Assembly (NCBI RefSeq): GCF_945956965.1
Contig: NZ_CAMFJS010000003.1
Location: 248,001-312,000, forward strand
Length of the DNA: 64,000 nt
Origin: an uncultured Roseateles sp.
Lineage (GTDB): Bacteria > Pseudomonadota > Gammaproteobacteria > Burkholderiales > Burkholderiaceae_C
Direction: 5' to 3'
Each line of letters opens with the position of its first letter. The stretch's first letter is position 1. Shown here one piece after another: positions 9,401-17,537 of this stretch. The notes beneath the pieces are model-generated. The model was not told where the DNA came from. It ran no database searches and saw nothing but the letters and a program-made list of their open reading frames with translations. The position numbers were made by a program, and so were the translations under genes.

Positions 9401-9805
9401 GCAAGCAGTCTAGGTCGCACGCAGCGGCCTGCACCCCGTCGAATTCCCTATCCCCCCTATGTTCAAGGGGCTGCAAAAGCCTGCACCGCCACTGTGCACA
9501 CCCGCCTCCAAAACGCAGGCGCCATGCGGTAAAGCGCACCAAGCAAGGGCTGTGCAGCGGCCTTGCGCCGGAAGTCAGGCGCCGCCCGTCCACAGTGGCT
9601 GTGGACAAGTCCGTGCATAGCCTGCGCACGCCAGCGCTAAGTGCTTGACACCAAAGCGCAAAGCACGGAATGCCTCAATTTGAGGCATGGGTTTTGAATG
9701 CCGACGCAGGCGCGAGATAATCCCAGCCTCCCTAGGGCCTGCTAGCGCCCTTCTTCTTCGGCCCTTGCGCCTGTTTCGCTCGTTTCGCCCGCTCCGCGGC
9801 TCACC
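9401..9805. other. 405 bp intergenic region between divergent regulator and acyltransferase
   Basis: No convincing gene. It holds, left to right: CCCCCTATG at 9453-9461; a perfect inverted repeat GTCCACAG-TGG-CTGTGGAC at 9588-9606; the 13-mer GCTAAGTGCTTGA at 9636-9648; and the perfect 17-bp palindrome TGCCTCAATTTGAGGCA at 9671-9687. The last three form a composite element also found upstream of minC. TTGACA at 9645-9650 overlaps the 13-mer and could be a -35 box, but no good -10 lies at the proper distance. Confidence 0.7.
9588..9687 (+). promoter_or_regulatory. Composite regulatory element, copy 1 (upstream of acyltransferase)
   Basis: Three blocks in order: the inverted repeat with CTGTGGA starting at 9599, GCTAAGTGCTTGA starting at 9636, and the palindrome TGCCTCAATTTGAGGCA starting at 9671. 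The start-to-start distances are 37 and 35 bp. The same three blocks with the same two distances occur on the minus strand upstream of minC (14538, 14501, 14466). A binding-site function is inferred from the exact spacing and dyad symmetry; no known regulator is matched. Confidence 0.6.
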
Positions 9806-10396
9806 ATGCACAGAACCATATTCACCACGCCCATCGTCAACACCGTGCTGCGCACCTTGTCGATCGGCTTTCTCAAACTCACCGGCTGGAAGATCGAAGG
9901 CGCGCTGACACCCGAGCAACACAAAAGCGTGCTGATCGCCGCCCCCCACACCAGCAACTGGGATCTGCCCTACACCTTGATGGTGGCCTTTGCGCTGCGC
10001 CTGAACATCTACTGGATGGGTAAGCGGCAAATCTTCCGCTTCCCCTTCGGCGGCGTGATGCGCTGGCTGGGCGGCATTGAGGTCAATCGCGAACAGTCCA
10101 CCAATTTGGTCGCGGCCTCAGCCGCGGCGCTGCGTGCGGCCGATGGCCCGGTGCAGCTGATCGTGCCGCCCGAGGGCACGCGCAGCAAGACGCGTTACTG
10201 GAAGACCGGTTTTTACTGGATTGCGCACGAGGCGCAGGTGCCCATCGTGATGGCTTATATGGACTACGAGCGCAAGCTCAGCGGCCTGGGGCCACAGTTC
10301 ACGCCCACCGGCGACATCGAAGCCGATATGCTGGCCATCAAGGCCTTCTACGCGCAATACAAGGGAAAGAACTGGCAGCAGTTCGACCACAAATGA
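9806..10396 (+). CDS. 1-acyl-sn-glycerol-3-phosphate acyltransferase-like protein
   Basis: A 196-residue member of the PlsC-type acyltransferase superfamily, which transfers acyl chains to lysophosphatidate or related acceptors at the membrane. The catalytic HxxxxD motif is HTSNWD (about residues 49-54) and the acceptor-binding motif is PPEGTRSK (about residues 120-127). The protein is shorter than a typical PlsC (~240), matching a small subfamily common in proteobacteria. The substrate is not certain. Its stop overlaps the VF530 start by ATGA. The long 5' region contains composite element copy 1. Confidence 0.87.
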   Translation: MHRTIFTTPIVNTVLRTLSIGFLKLTGWKIEGALTPEQHKSVLIAAPHTSNWDLPYTLMVAFALRLNIYWMGKRQIFRFPFGGVMRWLGGIEVNREQSTNLVAASAAALRAADGPVQLIVPPEGTRSKTRYWKTGFYWIAHEAQVPIVMAYMDYERKLSGLGPQFTPTGDIEADMLAIKAFYAQYKGKNWQQFDHK

Positions 10397-10671
10397 GCTC
10401 ATCCAACACGCCCGCATCACCCGCCGCCATCAAATCCAAGGACCCGCTGCACGGCCTGACTCTGGAGGCCATCGTCACCGCGCTGGCCGACTACTTTGGT
10501 TGGGATGAACTGGGCCAGCGCATCGAGATCCGCTGCTTTCAGTTGGACCCCAGCGTGGCATCGAGCCTGAAGTTCCTGCGCAAAACGCCATGGGCCCGCG
10601 CCAAGGTGGAAAGCCTTTATCTTTTCATGCTCCGCGAACAGGCTCGGCAAAGTCCTTCAGCAAGTCGCTAA
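10393..10671 (+). CDS. VF530 family (DUF2132) small DNA-binding-like protein
   Basis: A 92-residue protein that matches the VF530 family closely: [20 protein letters not shown] (about residues 17-36), then WDELGQRI and [16 protein letters not shown]. The family adopts a small helical fold related to DNA-binding modules, but its role is unknown. It starts inside the acyltransferase stop codon (ATGA), so the two are probably translated together. The stop codon sits in the first unit of a 15-bp tandem repeat. Confidence 0.9.
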   Translation: MSSSNTPASPAAIKSKDPLHGLTLEAIVTALADYFGWDELGQRIEIRCFQLDPSVASSLKFLRKTPWARAKVESLYLFMLREQARQSPSASR

Positions 10672-10689
10672 CCCGCAAGTCGCTGACCC
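10660..10689 (+). repeat. 15-bp tandem duplication across the VF530 stop codon
   Basis: GCAAGTCGCTAACCC at 10660-10674 is followed directly by GCAAGTCGCTGACCC at 10675-10689, with one mismatch. The TAA stop (10669-10671) is in unit one; the single mismatch turns the equivalent codon of unit two into an in-frame TGA. Confidence 0.9.
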
Positions 10690-10764
10690 ACCGGCCGACT
10701 CTCAACCGAACGCCAACCGCGTGATTGAGCGGAAGAAAGAACGATCTAACAAAGAGGGATTGCC

Positions 10765-12297
10765 ATGCAGAAGTGGATTTCCGCCGGCGTGATTGCCTGC
10801 GTCGTGTTGTGGGGCCTGCTGGCGCCACAGCACATGCAGGCCTTTTTCAACGGCACCTTGGCGCAAGTCACGCGCAACTTTGGCTGGCTCTATTTGTGGA
10901 TTGTTTTGGGCCTGGTGCTGCTGTGCCTGGTCTTGGCCTTCAGCCGCTATGGCGATCTCAAGCTGGGCAAGGAAGACGATGAGCCGGAGTTCTCCTCCGG
11001 CAGCTGGTTCGCCATGCTGTTCTCGGCCGGCATGGGCATAGGCCTGGTGTTCTGGGGGGTGGCCGAGCCGATCTCGCACTTCCTCAACCCGCCGCCCGGC
11101 GTCGAAGCCGGCACGCCCGAGGCCGCCAATGCGGCCATGCGCTACAGCTTTTTCCACTGGGGCCTGCATCCCTGGGCAGTCTACAGCCTGGTCGGCCTGG
11201 CCATTGCTTTCTTCCAGTTTCGTCGCGACAAGCCTGCGCTGATCAGCTCGGCCACCGATGCCCTGCCTTGGCGCCATGCGCGCCGCATCGGGCCCTTGGT
11301 CAATATCCTGGCCATCGTGGCCACGGCCTTTGGCGTGGCGGCCTCGCTGGGCGTAGGGGCCTTGCAGATCAATGCCGGGCTGCAGCGCATGCTGGGCCTG
11401 CCGGTCAGCATCAATTCGCAGTTAGTCATCATTGCCGTCACCACCGCACTCTTCCTCTTATCGGCGCTCAGCGGTGTGGGTCGGGGCGTCAAGTGGCTAT
11501 CCAGCGCCAATCTGATTCTGGCGGCTTGCCTGGCCCTGGCGATTTTGCTGCTGGGGCCGACGGTGGCCATCATCGACACCTTCACCAATACCCTGGGTGC
11601 CTATTTATCTGATTTCGTACGCATGAGCTTACGCATGACGCCCTTCCGCGCCAGCGAATGGGTGGGCAGCTGGACGGTGTTTTATTGGGCTTGGTGGATT
11701 TCATGGTCGCCCTTTGTGGGCGTATTCATCGCCCGCGTCTCACGCGGCCGCAGCATCCGCGAGTTCATTCTGGGCACCGTGCTGGCGCCGACCTTGGCCG
11801 CGGCGCTGTGGTTCTCGATCTTCGGTGGCACCGCCTTGCACCTAGAAATCTTCAAGGCCGTGCCCATCGCAGCGGCCGTCAAGCTCGATGTCGCCACGGC
11901 CATGTTCGCGATGTTTGACGCGCTGCCGCTGGGCGGCTTGATGAGCGCGGTGGCGACCTTGCTGGTGGTGGTGTTCTTTGTCACCTCGGGCGACTCCGCC
12001 ACCCTGGTGCTGAGCATGATGAGCAGCGGCGGCAAGTCTGAGCCCGATAACAAGACCAAGCTGCTCTGGGGCCTGCTGGTGGCCTTGATCGCGGCCAGCT
12101 TGCTGATGGTGGGCGGCGTCAATGCGGTGCAAACCGCCACCATCGTGTTCGCCCTGCCCTTCTCGGTCGTGCTGGTGTTGATTGCCGCCTCGCTGTGGCG
12201 AGCGGTGCGCGAAGACCAACATGCGCAGGACAAGCTGGAAAAGGCCATGCGCAAGCGGCTGCGCCAGGGCTTGACCGAGGCCGATCAAGGCCGCTGA
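10765..12297 (+). CDS. BCCT family betaine/carnitine/choline transporter
   Basis: A 510-residue, 12-TM secondary transporter of the BCCT family, which imports quaternary ammonium compounds such as betaine or choline with H+ or Na+, often for osmoprotection. Family signatures are FSAGMGIGLVFWGVAEPISH (about residues 88-107) and the aromatic box WTVFYWAWWISWSPFVGVFI in TM8. A short cytoplasmic C-terminal tail (REDQHAQDKLEKAMRKRLRQ) could carry osmosensing, as in BetP and BetT. The ATG at 10765 follows AGAGGGATTGCC, a good ribosome site. The gene is followed by a strong terminator shared with convergent minE. Substrate and coupling ion are not resolved. Confidence 0.92.
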   Translation: MQKWISAGVIACVVLWGLLAPQHMQAFFNGTLAQVTRNFGWLYLWIVLGLVLLCLVLAFSRYGDLKLGKEDDEPEFSSGSWFAMLFSAGMGIGLVFWGVAEPISHFLNPPPGVEAGTPEAANAAMRYSFFHWGLHPWAVYSLVGLAIAFFQFRRDKPALISSATDALPWRHARRIGPLVNILAIVATAFGVAASLGVGALQINAGLQRMLGLPVSINSQLVIIAVTTALFLLSALSGVGRGVKWLSSANLILAACLALAILLLGPTVAIIDTFTNTLGAYLSDFVRMSLRMTPFRASEWVGSWTVFYWAWWISWSPFVGVFIARVSRGRSIREFILGTVLAPTLAAALWFSIFGGTALHLEIFKAVPIAAAVKLDVATAMFAMFDALPLGGLMSAVATLLVVVFFVTSGDSATLVLSMMSSGGKSEPDNKTKLLWGLLVALIAASLLMVGGVNAVQTATIVFALPFSVVLVLIAASLWRAVREDQHAQDKLEKAMRKRLRQGLTEADQGR

Positions 12298-12321
12298 CAA
12301 ACATCAGCACTGCAAAGCAAA

Positions 12322-12348
12322 ACGGGGCCCCAAGGGCCCCGTTTTTTT
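12322..12348. terminator. Rho-independent terminator between BCCT transporter and minE
   Basis: Stem ACGGGGCCC (12322-12330), loop CAA, GGGCCCCGT (12334-12342), then a run of seven T on the plus strand. The minus strand has only a short A/T flank, so it terminates mainly the transporter, with possible effect on the converging min transcript. Confidence 0.9.
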
Positions 12349-12360
12349 GTGCAGCGTAAA

Positions 12361-12621
12361 TCAGCGCGCCGACTCGGGCAGCTCGATCTTCACTTCCAAC
12401 ACTTCCAGATCACCTTCGTGCTCGACGGTGACCTTGAGGTCGTTGGGATTGATATTGACGTACTTCGAAATCACCGCCACCAGCTCGCGCTGCAGCTGCG
12501 GCAGGTAATCCGGCTTGGCGTTACGGCCATTGCGCTCGTGCGCAAGAATCAGCTGCAGGCGCTCCTTGGCGACGTTGGCCGTGGTCTTCTTCTCACCGAG
12601 AAAGAAACTCAGAAATCCCAT
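12361..12621 (-). CDS. minE: Cell division topological specificity factor MinE
   Basis: An 86-residue MinE. It binds membrane MinD, stimulates its ATPase and drives the pole-to-pole oscillation that keeps MinC off midcell. The N-terminal amphipathic membrane-targeting segment (MGFLSFFLG) and MinD-binding helix ([20 protein letters not shown]) are intact, followed by the beta-rich dimer domain ending in EVKIELPES. It lies 12 bp after minD with ribosome site AAGGAG, at the end of the leftward minC-minD-minE cluster. Confidence 0.96.
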   Translation of the reverse strand: MGFLSFFLGEKKTTANVAKERLQLILAHERNGRNAKPDYLPQLQRELVAVISKYVNINPNDLKVTVEHEGDLEVLEVKIELPESAR

Positions 12622-12633
12622 CGCAGCGACTCC

Positions 12634-13449
12634 TTATTTGCCGCCGAACAGGCGCTTGAACAGGCTGGGCTTGACGGCCTCGATGAAGCGCATGGGCTTG
12701 TCTTCACCCAGGAAGCGGCTGACCACATCCTTGTAGGCCTCCGACACGTCCGTGCCTTGCATATGGATCGCAGGCGAGCCTTGGTTGGAGGCTTGCAGCA
12801 CCACTTCCGACTCAGGAATCACACCGATCAGCGGCGTGCGCAGGATCTCGTGAATGTCTTCCAGCGATAGCATATGGCCGCCCTCAACCCGGTTCGGGTT
12901 GTAGCGGGTGATCAGCAAATGCTCTTTGATGGGCTCTTTGCCGTCGATGGCGCGCTTGGTCTTGCTATTGAGCATGCCCAGAATGCGATCGGAGTCGCGC
13001 ACCGAGGACACCTCGGGGTTGGTGACCACCAAGGCCTCGTCGGCGAAGTGCATGGCCATCAGCGCACCGGTTTCGATGCCGGCCGGCGAGTCACAGACGA
13101 TGAAGTCAAAGTCCATGGCCTTGAGCTCTTCGAGCACACGCTCCACGCCTTCGACAGACAAAGCATCCTTGTCGCGGGTTTGCGAGGCGGCCAGGATGAA
13201 GAGCTTGTCCAGCTGCTTGTCCTTGATCAGGGCTTGGCTGAGCTTGATCTCGTCGTTGATGACATTGATCAGGTCATAGACCACGCGGCGCTCGCAACCC
13301 ATGATCAGGTCGAGGTTGCGCAGGCCGACGTCAAAGTCGATCACGCAGGTCTTGTGGCCGCGCAGGGCCAGGCCGGTGGCAAAGCTCGCGCTGGTGGTGG
13401 TTTTGCCCACGCCGCCTTTGCCGGAAGTCACTACGACTATCTTGGTCAT
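12634..13449 (-). CDS. minD: Septum site-determining ATPase MinD
   Basis: A 271-residue ParA/MinD ATPase. The deviant Walker A motif is TSGKGGVGKTTT (about residues 8-19), the Asp-containing switch is VIDFDVGLRNLD, and VCDSPAGIE follows. The C-terminus SLFKRLFGGK is the amphipathic membrane-targeting helix. It recruits MinC to the membrane and is released by MinE. The ATG at 13449 is chosen because AAAGGA lies ~10 bp upstream and MTKIVVVTSGKGG is the family start; an upstream TTG in frame is not needed. Confidence 0.96.
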   Translation of the reverse strand: MTKIVVVTSGKGGVGKTTTSASFATGLALRGHKTCVIDFDVGLRNLDLIMGCERRVVYDLINVINDEIKLSQALIKDKQLDKLFILAASQTRDKDALSVEGVERVLEELKAMDFDFIVCDSPAGIETGALMAMHFADEALVVTNPEVSSVRDSDRILGMLNSKTKRAIDGKEPIKEHLLITRYNPNRVEGGHMLSLEDIHEILRTPLIGVIPESEVVLQASNQGSPAIHMQGTDVSEAYKDVVSRFLGEDKPMRFIEAVKPSLFKRLFGGK

Positions 13450-13542
13450 CGAATTCAATCCTTTCAAAATCTCTTGGCAGGACCGGTTCAGGGCCGACCC
13501 ATCTGGTTCAAATCTGCAATCTCAAAACAAGTTCGGCCGGCC

Positions 13543-14367
13543 TCAGAGCTTCAGCGGCTCCATCACCAATTTCTCGCCTTCCAGCCGAATCTGCGCCGCC
13601 TTGCCCAAGACGGTGTCGGGCAGGGGGTTTTCGGTGGTGCGATAGGTGCCGGCGATGGCGATCAACTCCGCTTCCATGCTCATGGCGAAAATGCGGGCCT
13701 CGGTATTGCCCTTGGCGCCAGCAATGGCCTTGCCGCGCAGCGGTGCGTAGACGTGGATGCTGCCATCGGCAATCACCTCGGCACCGTGGTTGACCAAGGC
13801 CAGCACCACCAGGTCACCGCCCTTGGCGTAGACCTGCTGACCGCTGCGCAAGGGCTTGTCGATGATCAGGGTCTTGGCGCTAGCGCCTTCAGCCGGCACG
13901 GGCACTTCAAGCACCACCTCACGAATCACTTCGCGTACCACTTCTCGAATTTGGACCGGGGCCTCGTCGGCGCGGGGCCGTGCGGCTTGCACCTCGTCAG
14001 CAGGCGCCTCGGCCAAACCCAGGCTCAGAGCCTGAGCCAGCTCATCCGGGCGTGCGCCCATGATGGCCACCGGCTGCAGGCGGTACTGGCGCAGCAAGGC
14101 CAGCAAGGCGGCTACGTCGAGCAAAGCGGCCGCATCGGCATCAGCGGGCAACTGGCTCAAATCCAGCAAGAGTGGGTCTTGGCTGAACAACTCGGGCGTG
14201 TCGCCCCATTTGCTGGCCAGGGCGGTGCTCAGCTCGGCCAAGTCGGCGGACTTGAGCACCAGCGCCAGCAAACTCAGGCTGGCGCTCTTCAACTCGAAAC
14301 ATTCAGCGTTTCTGGACCCCGTCCGAGCCGCCGCTCCTCCCGTCTGTGCCATCTGTGCCTGAGTCAT
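13543..14367 (-). CDS. minC: Septum site-determining protein MinC
   Basis: A 274-residue FtsZ polymerisation inhibitor. The N-terminal FtsZ-binding domain (about residues 20-115) is followed by an acidic/Val-Arg-Glu-rich linker (about 130-160) and the C-terminal beta-helix MinD-binding domain with PLRSGQQVYAKGGDLVVLA and ADGSIHVYAPLRGKAIAGA. It is first of the minCDE cluster, with a 93 bp gap to minD. Upstream is a 653 bp intergenic region carrying composite element copy 2, whose palindrome ends 83 bp before the start codon. Confidence 0.95.
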   Translation of the reverse strand: MTQAQMAQTGGAAARTGSRNAECFELKSASLSLLALVLKSADLAELSTALASKWGDTPELFSQDPLLLDLSQLPADADAAALLDVAALLALLRQYRLQPVAIMGARPDELAQALSLGLAEAPADEVQAARPRADEAPVQIREVVREVIREVVLEVPVPAEGASAKTLIIDKPLRSGQQVYAKGGDLVVLALVNHGAEVIADGSIHVYAPLRGKAIAGAKGNTEARIFAMSMEAELIAIAGTYRTTENPLPDTVLGKAAQIRLEGEKLVMEPLKL

Positions 14368-14449
14368 CGAGTTATTGTGTAAATCGTGCGATTTTAGCTG
14401 GACGATTGAGGCAATCCCTCAGGCATTGCCCGCAGGATTCACCAGAGCT

Positions 14450-14551
14450 TGCCCAAATTTGAGGCAAGCCAGCAAAGTCTCAAGCCGATCAAGCACTTAG
14501 CAAAACTACAGCCAAGCCACCCACAAAGATATCCACAGCGGATGGGGATAG
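14450..14551 (-). promoter_or_regulatory. Composite regulatory element, copy 2 (upstream of minC)
   Basis: Read on the minus strand: an imperfect inverted repeat TATCCCCA-N5-TGTGGATA with CTGTGGA starting at 14538, then GCTAAGTGCTTGA starting at 14501, then the near-palindrome TGCCTCAAATTTGGGCA starting at 14466. Distances are 37 and 35 bp, identical to copy 1 upstream of the acyltransferase, while the sequences between blocks are unrelated. It points toward minC. Confidence 0.6.
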
Positions 14552-14690
14552 TCCCTGGATTTTCGAGTGGCCGCAGCGCCAGAAAACGATCTTTTTTGTG
14601 TTAGCAAGCTTGACTTATCCCCATTTTTGGCTTGAGTCAAGCCCATACAGGCACAAGTCGGGCAAGTCCTAGGCCATCTCGGCCAACAGC

Positions 14691-14741
14691 GCTAAGTTGT
14701 TGATTCATATTGAATGCGCTCGACTGCTTCGAAATGAGGCA
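14691..14741 (+). promoter_or_regulatory. Partial composite element, copy 3
   Basis: GCTAAGTTGTTGA (11 of 13 matches to the shared block) at 14691-14703 and TGCTTCGAAATGAGGCA (degenerate form of the 17-bp palindrome) at 14725-14741, 34 bp start to start. No CTGTGGA block lies 37 bp upstream. It points toward the gene at 15021 and metG. Confidence 0.45.
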
Positions 14742-14791
14742 AGCTAAGCTGATGCACGGTGGGACAAGGGTTTGGCGGCTGCCGAGGGGCC

Positions 14792-14825
14792 TTGTCCACA
14801 AAGTTATCCACAGGAGCAGTGGATA
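14792..14825. promoter_or_regulatory. DnaA-box cluster with inverted TATCCAC/GTGGATA pair
   Basis: TTGTCCACA (14792-14800) and the consensus DnaA box TTATCCACA (14804-14812) lie in tandem. TATCCAC (14805-14811) and GTGGATA (14819-14825) form a perfect inverted pair with a 7 bp spacer. DnaA binding is inferred from the consensus alone. Confidence 0.5.
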
Positions 14826-15020
14826 GTCTTGCGGCGCTATAAAAATCAGTCACTTAGCTGTCATGTTTGAAGTATTTCTGAGCTTCCTGCGCTAAGTCGA
14901 CGCGCTTGATCTCGTGACGCGGCGTGGGCTGTTTGATGGGACGTCTTGGCGACTAAGGCTTCGCTGCGGTTACATTGAAGGCAAACCCGCGCATCGCGGA
15001 CCTCTTGCAGGAGCACGGCA

Positions 15021-15209
15021 TTGGCCACACCCAACTACTCATACGAAAAACGCCAACGCGAGCTGGCCAAAAAGCGCAAGACCGAAGAAAAGCGCATGCG
15101 CAAGGCCAACAAGTCTGAGGGCGAAGCCGAAGCACCGGCTGATGGGAGCGAGCCGAGCGAGGGCGCTGAACCCGCAGCCAGCGCCGACACCCCCGGCAAC
15201 GCTGCCTGA
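15021..15209 (+). CDS. Small basic/acidic conserved protein, function unknown
   Basis: A 62-residue protein that starts with TTG at 15021, preceded by GCAGGAG at a good distance. The first ~32 residues are strongly basic and helical (YEKRQRELAKKRKTEEKRMR); the rest is acidic and rich in Glu, Ala, Ser and Pro, probably disordered. Small proteins with this YEKRQRELAKKRK beginning are, to my knowledge, common in Burkholderiales but have no assigned role; the basic half could bind nucleic acid. It sits alone between the min regulatory region and metG. Confidence 0.75.
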   Translation: MATPNYSYEKRQRELAKKRKTEEKRMRKANKSEGEAEAPADGSEPSEGAEPAASADTPGNAA

Positions 15210-15378
15210 GCACACACACGGGGCCGATCAGCGGCCCGAAACTCAGTGATGCAGAGCCAGCACCTGGCCTCAGCAACGAGGCGCGGTCAGGCGAGGCGCT
15301 TGCCTCTCAGGCCTGAGCTTGGGCTGTGGCCCTAAAATGGTGGACTTCCCGGCGTTGCCCGGGGCAAAAAAAGCCATC

Positions 15379-17424
15379 ATGACCCGCAAGCTCTTCGTCA
15401 CCACCGCCCTCCCCTACGCCAACGCCAACTTCCACATTGGCCACATCATGGAATACACCCAGGCCGATGTCTGGGTGCGCTTCCAGCGCATGATGGGTCA
15501 AGAGGTGCACTTTGTGTGCGCCGACGACGCGCACGGCGCGCCCATCATGATTGCGGCCGAAAAGGCCGGCAAAACGCCACAGCAATTCGTGGCCGACATC
15601 GCATCGGGTCGCAAGCCCTATCTCGACGGCTTCCACATCAGCTTTGACAACTGGCACTCCACCGATGGCGCGGAGAACCATGAGTTGTCCAAGGACGTCT
15701 ACCGCGCCCTGCGCCGCCAGGAGCTGATCGATGTGAAGGCGATCGAGCAGTTCTTCGACCCCGAAAAGTCGATGTTCCTGCCGGACCGCTTCATCAAGGG
15801 CGAATGCCCCAAGTGCGGCGCCAAGGATCAGTACGGCGACTCCTGCGAAGTCTGCGGCGCCGTCTACGCGCCGACCGAAGTCAAGAACCCCTACTCGGTG
15901 CTGACCGGCGCCACGCCCATCCTCAAGAGCTCGGAACATTACTTCTTCAAGCTCAGCGATCCGCGCTGCATCGCCTTCCTCGAAGAATGGACGCAGTCGC
16001 CTGGCCGCTTGCAGCCCGAGGTCTTCAACAAGATCAAGGAATGGTTCACCAAGGATGAAGAGGGCAAGGGCGGCCTGGGCGACTGGGACATCAGCCGCGA
16101 CGCCCCCTACTTCGGCATCGAAATCCCCGACGCGCCGGGCAAGTATTTCTACGTCTGGCTGGACGCGCCGATTGGCTACCTGGCCTCGCTGAAGAACTAC
16201 TTCGGCAAGATCGGCCGCGACTTCGACGCCTTCCTGGCCGACCCCGAGGTGGAGCAAGTCCATTTCATCGGCAAAGACATCACCTATTTCCACACCTTGT
16301 TCTGGCCCGCCATGCTGCACTTCAGCGGCCGCAAGACGCCTGACCATGTGTTCGTGCACGGCTTCATGACCGTCAACAACGGCGAGAAGATGAGCAAGAG
16401 CCGCGGCACCGGCCTGGACCCGATGAAGTACCTCAGCCTGGGCCTGAACGCCGAGTGCCTGCGCTACTACATCGCCGCCAAGCTCAACGGCCGGGTCGAG
16501 GACATCGACTTCAACCCGGAAGATTTTGTCGCCCGCATCAATAGCGACCTGGTTGGCAAGTACATCAACATCGCCTCGCGCGCTGCCGGCTTCCTGAGCA
16601 AGCGTTTCGGCGGCCACCTGTCCGGCGATGTGGGCGTGGAAGGCCGCACTTTGCTGGACAGCCTGCGTGCCCATGCCACGACCATTGCCGAGTTGTACGA
16701 AGAGCGCGAGTTCGGCAAGGCCTTGCGCGAGACCATGCTGCTGGCCGACCGCGTCAACGAATACGTGGACCAGAACAAGCCCTGGGAGCTGGCCAAGCAA
16801 GAAGGCAAGGACGCCGTCCTGCAAGACGTCTGCAGCGTCTGCATCGAAGCCTTCCGCCTGCTGACCATCTACCTCAAGCCGGTGCTGCCCGCGCTGGCCG
16901 CCAAGGTGGAAGCCTTCTTGCGCGTTGAGCCCCTGCAGTTCAGCGACGCCGCGCGCGCGCTGGGCGCCCATCAGATCGGCACCTACGAGCACCTGATGCA
17001 GCGCATCGACATCAAGGTCGTCGAGGCCTTGTTCGAGGCTCCGCCTGCGCCGAAAGTGATTCCCGGCGGCGAGGACATCGCGCCCGAGATCAAGATCGAT
17101 GATTTCAGCAAGGTCGATCTGCGCATTGCCAAGATCGTCAAGGCCGAGCATGTGGAAGGCTCAGAAAAATTGCTGCGCCTGACGCTGGACGCCGGCGAAG
17201 GCCGCCTGCGCAATGTGTTCAGCGGCATCAAGGGCGCTTATCAGCCCGAACAACTCGAAGGCAAGCTGACCGTGATGGTGGCCAATCTGGCGCCACGCAA
17301 GATGAAGTTCGGCATCAGCGAAGGCATGGTGCTGGCCGCCAGCCATGCGGACGAAAAAGCCAACCCCGGCATCTTTGTGCTGGAGCCCTTCCCCGGTGCG
17401 CAGCCGGGCATGCGGGTGCGCTAA
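15379..17424 (+). CDS. metG: Methionyl-tRNA synthetase
   Basis: A 681-residue MetRS that charges tRNA(Met) and initiator tRNA. HIGH is at residues 19-22; the zinc-binding CP domain contains [18 protein letters not shown] (about residues 143-160); KMSKS starts at residue 337. The C-terminal ~105 residues form the EMAP/Trbp111-like tRNA-binding domain ([20 protein letters not shown]), giving the long dimeric form. The ATG at 15379 ([15 protein letters not shown]) is the conserved start, though the frame is open 20 codons upstream. A terminator-like hairpin follows. Confidence 0.97.
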   Translation: MTRKLFVTTALPYANANFHIGHIMEYTQADVWVRFQRMMGQEVHFVCADDAHGAPIMIAAEKAGKTPQQFVADIASGRKPYLDGFHISFDNWHSTDGAENHELSKDVYRALRRQELIDVKAIEQFFDPEKSMFLPDRFIKGECPKCGAKDQYGDSCEVCGAVYAPTEVKNPYSVLTGATPILKSSEHYFFKLSDPRCIAFLEEWTQSPGRLQPEVFNKIKEWFTKDEEGKGGLGDWDISRDAPYFGIEIPDAPGKYFYVWLDAPIGYLASLKNYFGKIGRDFDAFLADPEVEQVHFIGKDITYFHTLFWPAMLHFSGRKTPDHVFVHGFMTVNNGEKMSKSRGTGLDPMKYLSLGLNAECLRYYIAAKLNGRVEDIDFNPEDFVARINSDLVGKYINIASRAAGFLSKRFGGHLSGDVGVEGRTLLDSLRAHATTIAELYEEREFGKALRETMLLADRVNEYVDQNKPWELAKQEGKDAVLQDVCSVCIEAFRLLTIYLKPVLPALAAKVEAFLRVEPLQFSDAARALGAHQIGTYEHLMQRIDIKVVEALFEAPPAPKVIPGGEDIAPEIKIDDFSKVDLRIAKIVKAEHVEGSEKLLRLTLDAGEGRLRNVFSGIKGAYQPEQLEGKLTVMVANLAPRKMKFGISEGMVLAASHADEKANPGIFVLEPFPGAQPGMRVR

Positions 17425-17474
17425 GCGGCCTCTCTGCTAACTCGCAAGCCTGTCGCAAGCTGGCCTCGCCAGAC

Positions 17475-17504
17475 TCGGGCCGTCCTAGCGACGGCCCGAA
17501 TTGT
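17475..17504 (+). terminator. Terminator-like hairpin after metG
   Basis: TCGGGCCGTC (17475-17484), loop CTAGC, GACGGCCCGA (17490-17499): a perfect 10-bp GC-rich stem followed by ATTGTTTG, a weak T tract. Confidence 0.65.
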
Positions 17505-17537
17505 TTGCGCCCGCATCAGGCGCACAATGGCTCAGAC

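Larger units (their letters stand above)
14368..15020. other. 653 bp intergenic region between divergent minC and small basic protein
   Basis: No gene seen. The stretch is AT-richer than its neighbours and densely structured. It holds composite element copy 2 (minus strand, 14450-14551), a partial copy 3 (14691-14741), and DnaA-box-like sequences ATATCCACA (14529-14537), TTATCCCCA (14615-14623), TTGTCCACA (14792-14800) and perfect TTATCCACA (14804-14812). There is also an inverted repeat GCTTGACT/AGTCAAGC (14608-14615, 14635-14642). The 7-mer GCTAAGT occurs four times in alternating orientation (14495, 14691, 14852, 14891). Confidence 0.8.

Noticed and set aside
12874-14382. A 502-codon plus-strand frame opposite minD and minC
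   Set aside because: Composition (His, Gln, Gly, Leu-rich) and full overlap with minCD mark it as a shadow.
14368-15020. Chromosomal replication origin
   Set aside because: DnaA-like boxes are present but no dnaA, dnaN, rpmH, rnpA or parAB lies nearby and no AT-rich 13-mer series was seen.
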